From NCBI GenBank assembly GCA_027307335.1, contig DAHUXD010000023.1, positions 1 through 64,000 of the forward strand: a stretch of 64,000 bases of DNA, read 5' to 3'. Shown piece after piece: positions 34,995 through 43,488 of the stretch (position 1 is its first letter; every line of letters begins with the position of its first letter). The notes beneath the pieces are model-generated. The model saw only the letters and a list, made by a program, of their open reading frames with translations. It was not told the DNA's origin and searched no databases. The position numbers and the translations under genes were made by a program. This DNA comes from Acidobacteriota bacterium (GTDB lineage: Bacteria; Acidobacteriota; Thermoanaerobaculia; UBA5066; Gp7-AA6).

Positions 34995-36848
34995 ATCCGG
35001 CGCCCTGGGGATCGCCTCGAGGACCTCGGCGGCCACCTTGTAGCGCCCCATCGGCATCACGTGGATGCCGCGCGCGATTTTAACGATGCCGGCCGCGAGT
35101 TCCCGCGCGATCGCGATGCCCTCGGCCCGCTCGTGGTCGCCGCCCTTCTCGGCGGCGCGGCGCATGCGCTCCTGGATGAAGCCCGGCACGACGACGCCGG
35201 GAACCTCGTTCGCGAAGAAGAGGGTCTGCTTGAGCGACAGGAGCGGAATGAGCCCGATGAGGAGTGGAATCTGGCGCGCCTCGGGTCTTTGAAGGAAGCG
35301 CTCGAGGGCGTCGAGGTCGTAGATGGGCTGCGTCTGCGCGAAGGTGGCGCCCGCCTCGATCTTCGCGCGCAGCTTCGACACCTCGACCTCCGGGTCCGCG
35401 GCGGCGGGGTTGGCCGCGCAGCCGACCGCGAAGCGGGTCGCCACCCCGATCGCATTTCCGGCGAGGTCGGCGCCGGCATTGAGACCCTTCGCGATGCGCA
35501 GCAGCCCGAGCACGTCGACCTCGGAGACCTGCTTTGCCTGAGGGTAGTCGCCGATCTTGAGCGGATCGCCGCCGAGGCAGAGCAGCGCCTTGACGCCGAG
35601 CCCGGCCGCGCCGAGCAGGTCGGACTGGAGACCGAGGACGTTGCGGTCGCGGGTCGTGATCTGCACGACGGCGTCGAGGCCGGTCTCGCGCTGGATGACC
35701 GCCGCAACCGCGATCGATGACATGCGAAGCCGCGCCATCGGATTGTCGGTCACGTTGACGGCGTCGACGCCCGCCGCCTTCAGCGCCCGAGCGCCCTCGA
35801 CGGCCGCCGAGCAGTCCGCCCCCTTCGGCGGTTCGACCTCCGCCGTGACGACGAGCTCGTCGATCTCCCCGAGCCGCCGCTTCAGGCGCGACGTCTCGAC
35901 CACCGCGACGGCGACGTGCTCGACCTCGGCTTCGAGCGTGACGGACACGGCGCGTCCCGCCCGGGCGCGCCGCGCGCCGTGGACCTCGCGGGCCATCGCG
36001 CGGATGTGCTCGGGCGTCGTGCCGCAGCAGCCGCCCACGATCGCGGCGCCGGCGGCGACGAAGCTCGCCGCGTACTCCCGGAGGTAGTCGGGCGAGGAGA
36101 GGTACACGTTGCGTCCGTGGACGAGGCTCGGGTAGCCCGCGTTCGGCATCACCGAGAGCGGCACGCCGATCGACTCGGGAAGGCGGGCGAAGACGTCGTG
36201 GGTCTCCTGCGGGCCGAGCGTGCAGTTCATGCCGACCGCGTCCGCGCCTGCCATCGCGAGCGTCGCGAGCGCGTGCGGCGCGGCCTCGCCGAAGGCGGTG
36301 CGGCCGTCCGCGAGGAACGTCATCTCGGCCACGATCGGAATCGCCGCGGAGAGGCCGCGCACCGCGCGCACGGCCTCGGCGGCTTCGAGGAGGCTGCCGA
36401 AAGTCTCGAGGATGACGAGGTCGACGCCGCCCTCGAGCAGAACGCGCGCCTGCTCCTCGAAGATCTCCCGGACCTGCGTGAGATGGAGGGAGCCGTAGGG
36501 CTTGACCAGCGCGCCGAGCGGACCGATCGATCCGGCCACGAAGGCGAGCTCGCCCGAGGCGGCTTCCCGCGCGAGGCGAACGCCCTCGCGGTTGATCTTC
36601 TCGAGCGAGTCCGCCCACTCGTGGGTGGTCAGCTTGACGCGGTTCGCGTCCCAGGTGTTCGTCGTGACGATCCGCGCGCCGACCGCGACGTAGTCGTCGT
36701 GCACCTCGCGCACGGCGTCCGGGTCGGAGAGGTTGAGCGGGGAGCGCGCCTGCTCGGGTGACGCGCCGCGCGAGGTCAAGAGCGTCCCGATCGCGCCGTC
36801 AGCGAGCAGGACCTCCTCGGCGAGCGCCTTGCGAAAGTCCCTTTTCAT
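34971..36848 (-). CDS. Homocysteine S-methyltransferase / methylenetetrahydrofolate reductase fusion
   Basis: A 625-residue fusion as in YitJ-type proteins. N-terminal half: homocysteine methyltransferase barrel with DGAIGTLL, TTNTWDANR, and zinc cysteines in GMNCTLG and VGGCCGTTPEH. C-terminal half: MetF-type FAD barrel with AEVEPPKG, NVTDNP, ALLCLGGDP, QTQPIYD and LIGLIPL. It joins two steps of methionine synthesis: 5,10-methylene-THF reduction and methyl transfer to homocysteine. A SAM-I riboswitch precedes it. The last six or seven residues come from an inverted-repeat element. ATG 36848 is used. Confidence 0.93.
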   Translation of the reverse strand: MKRDFRKALAEEVLLADGAIGTLLTSRGASPEQARSPLNLSDPDAVREVHDDYVAVGARIVTTNTWDANRVKLTTHEWADSLEKINREGVRLAREAASGELAFVAGSIGPLGALVKPYGSLHLTQVREIFEEQARVLLEGGVDLVILETFGSLLEAAEAVRAVRGLSAAIPIVAEMTFLADGRTAFGEAAPHALATLAMAGADAVGMNCTLGPQETHDVFARLPESIGVPLSVMPNAGYPSLVHGRNVYLSSPDYLREYAASFVAAGAAIVGGCCGTTPEHIRAMAREVHGARRARAGRAVSVTLEAEVEHVAVAVVETSRLKRRLGEIDELVVTAEVEPPKGADCSAAVEGARALKAAGVDAVNVTDNPMARLRMSSIAVAAVIQRETGLDAVVQITTRDRNVLGLQSDLLGAAGLGVKALLCLGGDPLKIGDYPQAKQVSEVDVLGLLRIAKGLNAGADLAGNAIGVATRFAVGCAANPAAADPEVEVSKLRAKIEAGATFAQTQPIYDLDALERFLQRPEARQIPLLIGLIPLLSLKQTLFFANEVPGVVVPGFIQERMRRAAEKGGDHERAEGIAIARELAAGIVKIARGIHVMPMGRYKVAAEVLEAIPRAPDGVRSLKA

Positions 36849-36860
36849 CGTGTTTCCAAC

Positions 36861-36885
36861 AAAAAAGCCTCTCGTTGCGAGAGGC
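36861..36885 (-). terminator. Expression-platform terminator of the SAM-I riboswitch
   Basis: On the minus strand GCCTCTCG-CAA-CGAGAGGC followed by six T residues, between the SAM-I aptamer and the ATG at 36848. With SAM bound it should form and stop transcription. Confidence 0.9.
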
Positions 36886-36913
36886 GCCGGCCCGAAGGCC
36901 GATTCGCGGCGCC

Positions 36914-37033
36914 CCTCATCTTTTTCTCCTTCGGGAGAAGTCCGGAATTGGCACCGGCCGGTTTCGCGCCGCGATGCGCGCACCCGGTTGCCGTGGGGTC
37001 GTCGGGCCGGTCCCTCGCCCACTCTGGATGTGG
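36914..37033 (-). promoter_or_regulatory. SAM-I (S-box) riboswitch aptamer
   Basis: The minus strand shows the S-box signature in order: P1 5' arm CCACATC, AGAGTGGGCGAGGGAC, CGGCCCGACGA, CGGCAACC, a variable P3 arm, GGTGCCAATTCC, a P4 hairpin TTCTCC-CGAA-GGAGAA, and the P1 3' arm GATGAGG. It senses S-adenosylmethionine. It is followed by a terminator and the methionine-synthesis fusion gene, so high SAM should switch that gene off. Confidence 0.95.
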
Positions 37034-37073
37034 CCGGGCCGTGAGAGGCCCGAGCGATCAAAGAGCCGGACTG

Positions 37074-37102
37074 ACAGTAGACCCGAAGGACACGGGAGTC
37101 AA
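37074..37102 (-). promoter_or_regulatory. Promoter of the SAM-I riboswitch transcript
   Basis: On the minus strand TTGACT (37102-37097) and TACTGT (37079-37074) with a 17-base spacer, ending about 40 bases before the aptamer. This fits a sigma70-type promoter. Confidence 0.8.
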
Positions 37103-37172
37103 ATCCGGCCTACAATGACCCGTCCTCATCGCGCCGTTCAGGCGCTCCGTCGGCTCCGCGAAAGGAGCCGCG

Positions 37173-37583
37173 ATGTTTCCCGCCTTCGCCCTGTTTCTCT
37201 TCGCCCTCGCGTCGCCCGATGCCCCGTCCGAGGAACTCTGGACCGTGGTTCGTCTGACCGTCTTCCGGGACCCCTATATCTCCAGCGAGCAGGTCACGAC
37301 GTGCCGCGTGCGCGCCGACAACTCCGGCGCGCGAAGCTGGTCCGGCCGAGCGCTCGCGTTCGAGGTGTGCGCGACCGGCGACCGGGGCGCCTGCGCCCGC
37401 GGCCGATTCGGATTGACGCTCGAGCCTTACGGACATCTCGAGACCGTCGTCGTCGTTCCGGGGCGGCACGACCGCTTCGAGGTCCGGCCTCTGCGCGCGC
37501 ACGACCGCGAGGAGCGCGATCAGTCGGAGCGCCGCCGCCGCGGGCGGCACCGCAAATCGGCCGCGCCCGGACCCTCACAGTGA
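37173..37583 (+). CDS. Small exported protein of unknown function
   Basis: A 136-residue protein. A hydrophobic N-terminus (MFPAFALFLFALAS) acts as a short signal or anchor, the middle part is a beta-rich domain with RVRADNSGARSWSG and a GLTLEPYGHLETV, and the end is a basic Arg-rich tail. No family recognised. AAAGGAG lies five bases before the ATG, and TACAAT (37111-37116) is a possible -10 for this gene. Confidence 0.65.
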   Translation: MFPAFALFLFALASPDAPSEELWTVVRLTVFRDPYISSEQVTTCRVRADNSGARSWSGRALAFEVCATGDRGACARGRFGLTLEPYGHLETVVVVPGRHDRFEVRPLRAHDREERDQSERRRRGRHRKSAAPGPSQ

Positions 37584-37594
37584 GTCTCTCGTTC

Positions 37595-37650
37595 GGAACC
37601 GGGCGCGGCTTCGCCGCCCCCGATTCCGATGCGGCGTTCCCTCGCCGCAG
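37595..37650 (+). repeat. Dispersed two-hairpin repeat, copy 4
   Basis: Degenerate first half (GGGCGCGGCTTCGCCGCCC), then GATGCGGCGTTC and CTCGCCGCA as in other copies. It ends seven bases before the TACAAT -10 hexamer of purD. Confidence 0.75.
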
Positions 37651-37656
37651 GTTCGC

Positions 37657-37662
37657 TACAAT
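37657..37662 (+). promoter_or_regulatory. -10-like TACAAT close to purD start
   Basis: TACAAT ends eight bases before the purD ATG with no Shine-Dalgarno sequence in between; the transcript would begin at or very near the start codon. Confidence 0.6.
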
Positions 37663-37670
37663 GACCGCCG

Positions 37671-38954
37671 ATGAAAATCCTCGTCGTGGGCGGAGGGGGG
37701 CGTGAACACGCCCTGTGTCTGTCCCTGCACAAGAGCCCCCAGGTCGAGGAGATCCTGTGCGCCCCCGGCAACCCGGGCATTGCCGAAGTGGCCGACTGCC
37801 TGCCGGTCGCCGCCGGAGACATCGTCGAGCTCGCCGACCTCGCGGGGAAGCTCAACGTCGACCTGACGGTCGTGGGACCGGAGCTGCCGCTCTCCCTCGG
37901 CATCGCCGACGAGTTCTCGAAGCGCCAGCTTCCGATCTTCGGCCCGTCGCGTCTGGCCGCGCAGATCGAGACGTCGAAGGTCTTCTCGAAGGAGTTCTTC
38001 CGACGGCACGGGATTCCGACGGCGGACGCCGTGGTCTGCGGGGGCATCGACGAGGCGCGGAAGGCGATCAAGCGTTTCGGGTACCCGGTCGTCCTGAAGG
38101 CCGACGGCCTCGCGGGCGGCAAGGGCGTCCTCATCATCGAATCCGAAGAGGATGCGGAGCGCGCGCTCCGCCTCTTCTTCCAGGAACGCGTTTTCGGCGC
38201 GGCGGGCGACCGCATCGTCGTGGAGGAGTTTCTCCGCGGACAGGAGGCGTCCTTCCTCGTGCTGTTCGACGGGCAGACGGCCGTCCCGCTGCCCACGGCG
38301 CGGGACTACAAGAAGGTGTACGACGGGGACCGGGGACCGAACACCGGCGGCATGGGCGCCCATTCGCCGGCGGGGGTGCTCAACGCGGAGACCGCCTCCC
38401 AGGCGCTCAAGGAGATTCTCTGGCCGACCTTTCGAGGGCTGCAGGCCGAGGGACGCGAGTTCCGGGGCGTGCTCTATGCCGGGCTCATGATCACGGACGG
38501 CGGTCCCCGCGTCCTCGAGTACAACGCCCGCTTCGGCGATCCCGAAACGGAGGTCATCCTGCCGCGCATCACCTCCGACGTGGCGGAGCTGCTCCGTGCC
38601 GCCGCGACCGGGCGGCTCGACAAGTTCGTGCCGCTCGAGGTCAAGAACGAGGCCTGCGTCGGCGTCGTGCTCTGCGCCGAGGGATACCCGGGCAACTACG
38701 AGCATGGGCGGCCGATCCACGGTCTGGCGGAGGCCGCGCGCCTGCCGGGAGTCGAGATCTTCCATGCCGGCACCGCGCGGGACGGCGACCGGCTCGTGAC
38801 GGCGGGAGGACGCGTCCTCGTCGTCACCGCGATGGCGGCGTCGATGACCGAGGCGGCGGTGCGCGCCTACGAGGCCGCCGATCGCATCCACTTCGAGGGC
38901 AAGCAGCTGCGACGAGACATCGCCGCCGGCGGGATCCGACCCTCCCGCATCTAG
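37671..38954 (+). CDS. purD: Phosphoribosylamine-glycine ligase
   Basis: ATP-grasp enzyme of purine synthesis that joins glycine to phosphoribosylamine. 427 residues, normal length. Seen: VVGGGGREHAL, APGNPGI, GPELPLSLGIAD, ATP-grasp signatures LKADGLAGGKGV and EEFLRGQEAS, MGAHSPAG, EYNARFGDPE with the metal ligands, and a C-terminal domain with EGYPGNY. Transcribed alone: no other pur gene is adjacent. The ATG sits nine bases after a TACAAT hexamer, so it is probably leaderless. Confidence 0.97.
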   Translation: MKILVVGGGGREHALCLSLHKSPQVEEILCAPGNPGIAEVADCLPVAAGDIVELADLAGKLNVDLTVVGPELPLSLGIADEFSKRQLPIFGPSRLAAQIETSKVFSKEFFRRHGIPTADAVVCGGIDEARKAIKRFGYPVVLKADGLAGGKGVLIIESEEDAERALRLFFQERVFGAAGDRIVVEEFLRGQEASFLVLFDGQTAVPLPTARDYKKVYDGDRGPNTGGMGAHSPAGVLNAETASQALKEILWPTFRGLQAEGREFRGVLYAGLMITDGGPRVLEYNARFGDPETEVILPRITSDVAELLRAAATGRLDKFVPLEVKNEACVGVVLCAEGYPGNYEHGRPIHGLAEAARLPGVEIFHAGTARDGDRLVTAGGRVLVVTAMAASMTEAAVRAYEAADRIHFEGKQLRRDIAAGGIRPSRI

Positions 38955-39000
38955 ATCAGCGGCGCCGCTCGCCCCGTGTTCGCGGCCGCCGTCGATTCGA

Positions 39001-39076
39001 TGGGAGAGGGTGCCGCGGCGACGTTCCCTCTCTCTCCGGTCGGGGCCGCGGAGCGGCACCGCTCAGAGTCCGAGCC
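39001..39076 (+). repeat. GGGAGAGGG/CGAGCC repeat, copy B
   Basis: TGGGAGAGGGT, then CCCTCTCTCTC and GGTCGGG, ending TCCGAGCC. It matches copy A (18754-18827) along its length, and again stops just before the stop codon of a minus-strand gene. Confidence 0.75.
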
Positions 39077-39077
39077 T

Positions 39078-40430
39078 CTAGAAACACCCCGCCGCGCACT
39101 TCATCTCGTGGTAGCGCGTGTCGAGCGAGTCCGTGTCCTGATCGATGATGAATCCCTCGATGGTCGTGTTGGCCGGATTCTGCACGTCCACGAATACGAT
39201 CGCGGTCGTGAGGTTCGACGCCCCGGCCGCGGCGAAGAGGTCGTCCTGCAGCCGGAGCTCGCCCGGCGCGATGTTCGACAGCGGCACCTGATTGCCGACG
39301 GGGAGGCCCGTCGACGGGTCGTACAGCGTTACGGTCGCGTTGACCGAGGCCCCCGTGCCGTTCGCGTCGGTGTTGTGGACGCCCAGCGTCGAGGCGATCG
39401 AACCGGCCTGCGCGCTCGGCGCCGGAACGGTGTTGCGGGCCGACGCGACGAGCGTCCTCGTCGAGGACTCGAAGAAGTAGGAGATCTGCTCGCCGCAGCC
39501 GACGGTGCCGCGCAGCGGGTCGACCTCCGAGACGCGGTTGTAGACGTTGGCCGCGACCGTTCCCTCCCAGCCCTGCTGGGAAGGCAGGTTCTGGAAGGTG
39601 ACGAGCAGCGTGCCAAAGGAATCGTCGACGGCCGCCGGCGGGAGGTCGCCGAGCCCGCCGAGATAGCCGACGATGTCGTCCTGATGGAAGTTGTTGTACG
39701 CGGGGAGACCGATCGAGCGCGGCTGCGTGCAGCCCTGGAAGCCGCCTCCGGTCGTCGCGTAGCAGTACTGGACGACCGCGTTCGCCGTCGTGCCCGTGTT
39801 GTTGGAGATGTCCACCGAGGTCCGCAGCGACGCATCCGGCGAGATGACCCGGGTCGCGCGAGTCGCCGGCGCCGTCACGGCGCCGACGAACGTGGACGTG
39901 TCGAAGCCGCCGGGCTCGTTGCCGGCGTTCTTGTGGTACGTCTTCGAGAGTCCGGTCGCGACCTCGGTGACCGTCAGGTCGTAGATCAGGTCGGTCAGGT
40001 GGCCGTAGAAGACCCAGTAGCCGCCGGCCGGTGCGGCGAGGATCTTGACGAACACCTCGGGGTTGCTCGGATTGTTGGTGATCGACGGGAGCGAGAAGTA
40101 CCCGAACGTGTCGGTCTGCGGCAGCGCGACGCCGTTGCCCTGGGCGTTGCCGTTGTGCTGGTTGGTGGCGACGAGCGTGACCGTGAAGGGGTGCGTCGCA
40201 TTGAGGTTGAGCGTCCCGCTCTGGCCCCCGTCCGCGGGCGTGTAGCTCTGGACGTACGGCACCTCGACGGAGTACGACGCGGCGGTCGCCTTAGGCGCGG
40301 CGACGACGCGCGGCGCGAGTCGCGCGATCGGCCCGCGGGACGATGCGGGACCATCCAGGGCGGACGCGGCGGCGGCCAGACCGAAGGCGGCAACGGCGGC
40401 GGCAACGATCGGGCACGAGGGCTTCTTCAT
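39078..40430 (-). CDS. Large secreted protein of unknown function
   Basis: A 450-residue protein with a signal peptide (about 1-25). The mature part is rich in Thr, Asn, Ser and Gly and in beta-strand patterns, with repeats such as TLVATNQHN and TVTLYDPSTGLPVGNQ, and two Cys near the C-terminus (MKCAAGCF). It has no catalytic motif I can name. GGAGAAC lies seven bases before ATG 40430. Upstream in-frame sequence (start near 40670) is not likely coding. Confidence 0.8.
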   Translation of the reverse strand: MKKPSCPIVAAAVAAFGLAAAASALDGPASSRGPIARLAPRVVAAPKATAASYSVEVPYVQSYTPADGGQSGTLNLNATHPFTVTLVATNQHNGNAQGNGVALPQTDTFGYFSLPSITNNPSNPEVFVKILAAPAGGYWVFYGHLTDLIYDLTVTEVATGLSKTYHKNAGNEPGGFDTSTFVGAVTAPATRATRVISPDASLRTSVDISNNTGTTANAVVQYCYATTGGGFQGCTQPRSIGLPAYNNFHQDDIVGYLGGLGDLPPAAVDDSFGTLLVTFQNLPSQQGWEGTVAANVYNRVSEVDPLRGTVGCGEQISYFFESSTRTLVASARNTVPAPSAQAGSIASTLGVHNTDANGTGASVNATVTLYDPSTGLPVGNQVPLSNIAPGELRLQDDLFAAAGASNLTTAIVFVDVQNPANTTIEGFIIDQDTDSLDTRYHEMKCAAGCF

Positions 40431-40585
40431 CCCGTTCTCCTCGGGGCGGAAGCCCCGCATGTCGATGGTCGTTGTTCGGCGAAACGCGAACTCTAGCAAA
40501 AAGCGATCCAGTTCGTGAGTTCGGTCGGGTTCGGACGCCCTGCTCGAATTCTTGTCCTGCGGCGAGGACGCTCCGTCCCTCTTGC

Positions 40586-40591
40586 TAGACT
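40586..40591 (+). promoter_or_regulatory. -10-like TAGACT close to start codon
   Basis: TAGACT ends eight bases before ATG 40600; the intervening bases GCGGCGCC hold no Shine-Dalgarno sequence. Confidence 0.5.
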
Positions 40592-40599
40592 GCGGCGCC

Positions 40600-41064
40600 A
40601 TGCGCGGCGCCGCCGTCGTCCGGATCCTGACGGGAGTCCTGTTCGTCGCGGAGGGACTGTCCAAGATCACTGGCGGATTCGTTCGCGGCGAATTCCCGGG
40701 TCACGCCCGCCGGATGGCCGCGGCGACGTTCCCTTTCTGGAAACGGTTCCTCGAAACGGTGGTGCTGCCGCATGCGTCCGTTTTCGCGTGGCTGATCGCG
40801 CTCGGCGAGCTCGCCCTGGGGCTCGCGCTGATCGCCGGATTCCTGACCCGGACGGCGGCCGCGGCCGGGGCGTTCCTGATGCTCGCGATCGTCCTCGGCG
40901 CCGCGCGGCCGGAGGCGGGCGCGGCGTGGGACGACTGGATCACGTCGGGCCTCACGCCGAAGCTCGCGCTGCTTCTCCTGGCGCTCCTCGCGTCCACGAA
41001 CCCGGCGGCCGTGTGGTCGCTCGACGCCCGGAGGCCGCGAAGGGCGAAGGCGGTCCGGGCCTAG
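40600..41064 (+). CDS. DoxX-like membrane protein
   Basis: A 154-residue integral membrane protein with four hydrophobic helices. RILTGVLFVAEGLSKI at the start, the ALGELALGLALIAGFLTR core and the late LTPKLALLLLALL fit the DoxX/SURF4 family. Role unknown; members have been linked to quinone or sulfur redox processes, which cannot be tested here. The ATG is eight bases after TAGACT. It ends near the convergent redoxin pair. Confidence 0.8.
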   Translation: MRGAAVVRILTGVLFVAEGLSKITGGFVRGEFPGHARRMAAATFPFWKRFLETVVLPHASVFAWLIALGELALGLALIAGFLTRTAAAAGAFLMLAIVLGAARPEAGAAWDDWITSGLTPKLALLLLALLASTNPAAVWSLDARRPRRAKAVRA

Positions 41065-41089
41065 GAGCGCGGGCGGCCCACCGCCGCCG

Positions 41090-41608
41090 CTACTTCAGGA
41101 GGGCCGCGACGGCCTTTTCGAACGACGCGTAGGTCTGCTTCCCGGAGAGGACCTGCGCCTTCTTCCCGTCGCGGCCGTAGACGACCGTGAAGGGAAGCTC
41201 GCCGCCCCACTTGGGATCGACGGACTCGATGAAGTCCTGGTCGTCGCCGCCCGCGCGCTTGATGTAGTTCGGAAAATCCGGAGCGCTCGCCGAGAGGAAC
41301 TTCTCGATCCTGGGCATGTCCTTCGGCAGGTCGATCGAGACGCCGAGGACCGAGACGCCGCGCGCGCGATAGGCCTTCTCGAGGCGAACGAGGTCCGGGA
41401 ATTCCTCGCGGCAGGGGACGCACCATGTCGCCCAGAAGTTGAGGACGACGACGTTGCCGTGCTGCGCGGCGACGGCCGCCACGAGCCCCTTCGCGTCGAG
41501 TTCTCCGGCGAGCCGGGGTGCATCCACCGCGGTGGCCGGAGAAAGCGTCGCGAGCCAGACGGCGAGGGCGGCGACCGCTGCCGCGCCCGCGTTCCGGAGC
41601 CGGGTCAC
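41090..41608 (-). CDS. TlpA-like exported thioredoxin-fold protein
   Basis: A 172-residue protein with an N-terminal hydrophobic signal (about 5-22) and a TlpA/ResA thioredoxin fold: FWATWCVPCREEFPDLVRLE holds the CxxC motif, then GVSIDLPKD and LPFTVVYGRDG. It probably reduces disulfides outside the cytoplasm. GTG 41608 overlaps the stop of the upstream redoxin gene (GTGA), so both are made together. Confidence 0.88.
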   Translation of the reverse strand: MTRLRNAGAAAVAALAVWLATLSPATAVDAPRLAGELDAKGLVAAVAAQHGNVVVLNFWATWCVPCREEFPDLVRLEKAYRARGVSVLGVSIDLPKDMPRIEKFLSASAPDFPNYIKRAGGDDQDFIESVDPKWGGELPFTVVYGRDGKKAQVLSGKQTYASFEKAVAALLK

Positions 41609-42189
41609 GCTCTCTTGATGGTGCAGCCGAACGCCTTCGTCTCGGTCTTCGAGACGGTCTGGCCGGCCAGCAGCGCATCGAGCGCGTTCTTCAGGTCGGG
41701 GGAGGTCACCTTCGACGCGTCGTTCGAGTTGTCGTCGATGCGGCCGTGGTACACGAGCTTGCCGTCCTTGCCGATGACGTAGACCTCGGGCGTGCGGCGC
41801 GCGTCGTACAGATCGGCGACCTTGTTGCCCGGATCCTTCAGCACCGGGAAGCCGAAGCCGTGCTGCTTGGCGTGCGCGGCCGTCTCCTCGACGCTCTCGG
41901 TGCTGTTGCTGTTGATCCCGACGAAGAGCACGCCCTTCTTCACGTACGCGGCGGCCATGTCGCGCATGCGGTCGTTGTAGCCGTTCGAGTAGGGGCACTG
42001 CGTGGCGATGAACATGAGGACGACGTAGGCGTTGGACTTCTCCGCGTCCGCGAGAGAGAACGGCTTCCCGTCCACGGACTTCAGCTCGAAGGCCGGAGCG
42101 GCCGAGCCGATCGCCGGGGCGTCGGCGAGGGCGGGGGCCGCCAGGGCGGCGACGGCGAGCAGGGCGACCCAAGAGCGCAGGGTTTTCAT
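41605..42189 (-). CDS. Exported redoxin (AhpC/TSA-type)
   Basis: A 194-residue protein with a signal peptide (1-22, ALAD) and a peroxiredoxin/thioredoxin-like fold. IATQCPYSNGYNDR gives a single cysteine (CPYS) where a CxxC would be, followed by VGINSNSTESVEE and the TPEVYVIGKDG strand, then YHGRIDDN. This cysteine could act as a one-Cys peroxidase or thiol carrier. The downstream TlpA-like protein (CxxC) is a plausible reductant. GGAG lies a few bases upstream of ATG 42189. Confidence 0.85.
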   Translation of the reverse strand: MKTLRSWVALLAVAALAAPALADAPAIGSAAPAFELKSVDGKPFSLADAEKSNAYVVLMFIATQCPYSNGYNDRMRDMAAAYVKKGVLFVGINSNSTESVEETAAHAKQHGFGFPVLKDPGNKVADLYDARRTPEVYVIGKDGKLVYHGRIDDNSNDASKVTSPDLKNALDALLAGQTVSKTETKAFGCTIKRA

Positions 42190-42283
42190 GACACTCCTCT
42201 CCTCGACCGATCCCGAAGTCGCGGCGCGGTCCAAAAATTCCGCCTTCCAGCCCCGGGATGGGGCCCGGGGACCGCCTGCGGCC

Positions 42284-42658
42284 TCAGACCGCGAACAGCG
42301 GCCGCTGCACGACCTGGTCGAATTTCCAGACGTACACGTAGGCGCCGTTGAAGAAGTCGATCGGCACCTCGTAGTGCGCCTCAACCGTGATCGCCTCGCG
42401 CCCGCGCGTGATCTTCAGGTTGTCCTTCTTGACCGGGATGTGGAGCTCCTCCGCCTTCCGGAGGATCTCGAACTCGATGAACTTGAGGTCCTTGATCGAG
42501 CCGAAGGCGGCCTGCTCCTGCATGACGTCGTAGAACTCGGAGGAGGCCACCTTGACGGGGACGATCTTGTACAGGAGGTACCCGACCACCCCGAGAATGA
42601 CGAGCCACACGATGCAGCCGAAATTGGCTCCGCCGCGGATCCGCCGAGAACGCTCCAT
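42284..42658 (-). CDS. Small membrane-anchored protein of unknown function
   Basis: A 124-residue protein with one N-terminal transmembrane helix (about 14-34, FGCIVWLVILGVVGYLLYKI) and a mixed alpha/beta region outside with IEFEILRKAEELHIPVK and ITVEAHYEVPIDF. No family recognised with confidence. ATG 42658 has a GGGAGGAG six bases upstream, and a TAAAAT hexamer (42693-42688 on this strand) suggests its own promoter. It follows lepB on the same strand. Confidence 0.65.
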   Translation of the reverse strand: MERSRRIRGGANFGCIVWLVILGVVGYLLYKIVPVKVASSEFYDVMQEQAAFGSIKDLKFIEFEILRKAEELHIPVKKDNLKITRGREAITVEAHYEVPIDFFNGAYVYVWKFDQVVQRPLFAV

Positions 42659-42711
42659 CAGGTCGCTCCTCCCGAGTCGATGCGTCGATTTTAACCCGGA
42701 ACGGCGCGTCC

Positions 42712-43488
42712 TCAGCGCACCGGCCGGAACAATCGGTCCCACCGCGCGCGCCGCATCACGTCCACGGGAAAGCGGAGCCACGCGGCCGGACCGGAGCCGG
42801 CGTCCTCGCCGCGCGGCCGAATCGACCAGTAGACGAAGACTGGCCGGCCGAGGACGTGGTCCGCCGGCACCGGTCCCCAGTAGCGGCTGTCGCTCGAATC
42901 GTCGCGATTGTCGCCGAGGACGAAGTACGCGCGCGGCGGCACGCGCCGGAGCGGGAGCTGGTCCCGGCGCCGGTGGACCTCGGCGACCGACGGGTCGTCC
43001 GGCCAGATGTGGTCGTCCGAATGGAAGGCATACGGCTCGTCGAGAGGCCGGCCGTCGATCGTCACCTGCTTGTCGCGGATCCCGACGGTCTCTCCGGGGA
43101 GTCCGATGACCCGCTTCAGGAACGCGCGCCGCGGGTCCTCGGGGTAGCGGAAGACGAGGAGGTCGCCGCGCCCGACCGGGCGCTCGGGAAGGAGTGGGGC
43201 GAGGGGTCCGTCCCCGGAGAAGACGAACTTGTTGACGACCAGGCGGTCGCCGGTCAGGACGTTCTTCTCCATCGAGGGGCTCGGCACGACGAACGCCTGG
43301 AACAGAAACGTGCGCGCGTAGAGCGCGAAGACCACCGCCGCGAGGACGGGGCCGGCGAAGCGGCGTGCACCCGGATCGGGAGGGGCCGATCTTTTTCGAA
43401 GCCGGGCCCTCGCGTTGCTCGGCCCCCGCTTCGACGCGGCGTTCTCCCGCCGCGCGGCTACTTCACCACGCGGAACATCCGGTCCCAT
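42712..43488 (-). CDS. lepB: Signal peptidase I, second tandem copy
   Basis: Type I signal peptidase that cuts signal peptides outside the membrane. 258 residues from ATG 43488: transmembrane helix about 46-62, catalytic Ser72 (VPSPSMEKN), catalytic lysine in AFLKRVIGLPGE, and GDNRDDSSDSRYWGPV. The N-terminal 45 residues are unusual because about half of them are encoded by a dispersed repeat. Start is uncertain: ATG 43488 lies inside the previous lepB and gives a 31-base overlap; a GTG at 43335 would begin directly at the membrane helix. Confidence 0.85.
   Translation of the reverse strand: MGPDVPRGEVAARRENAASKRGPSNARARLRKRSAPPDPGARRFAGPVLAAVVFALYARTFLFQAFVVPSPSMEKNVLTGDRLVVNKFVFSGDGPLAPLLPERPVGRGDLLVFRYPEDPRRAFLKRVIGLPGETVGIRDKQVTIDGRPLDEPYAFHSDDHIWPDDPSVAEVHRRRDQLPLRRVPPRAYFVLGDNRDDSSDSRYWGPVPADHVLGRPVFVYWSIRPRGEDAGSGPAAWLRFPVDVMRRARWDRLFRPVR
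43400..43455 (+). repeat. Dispersed two-hairpin repeat, copy 5 (at lepB boundary)
   Basis: GGGCCCTCGCG, CTCGGCCC, GACGCGGCGTTC and CCGCCGCG in order. It lies between the two lepB genes and is translated in the N-terminus of the downstream one if ATG 43488 is the start. Confidence 0.8.
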
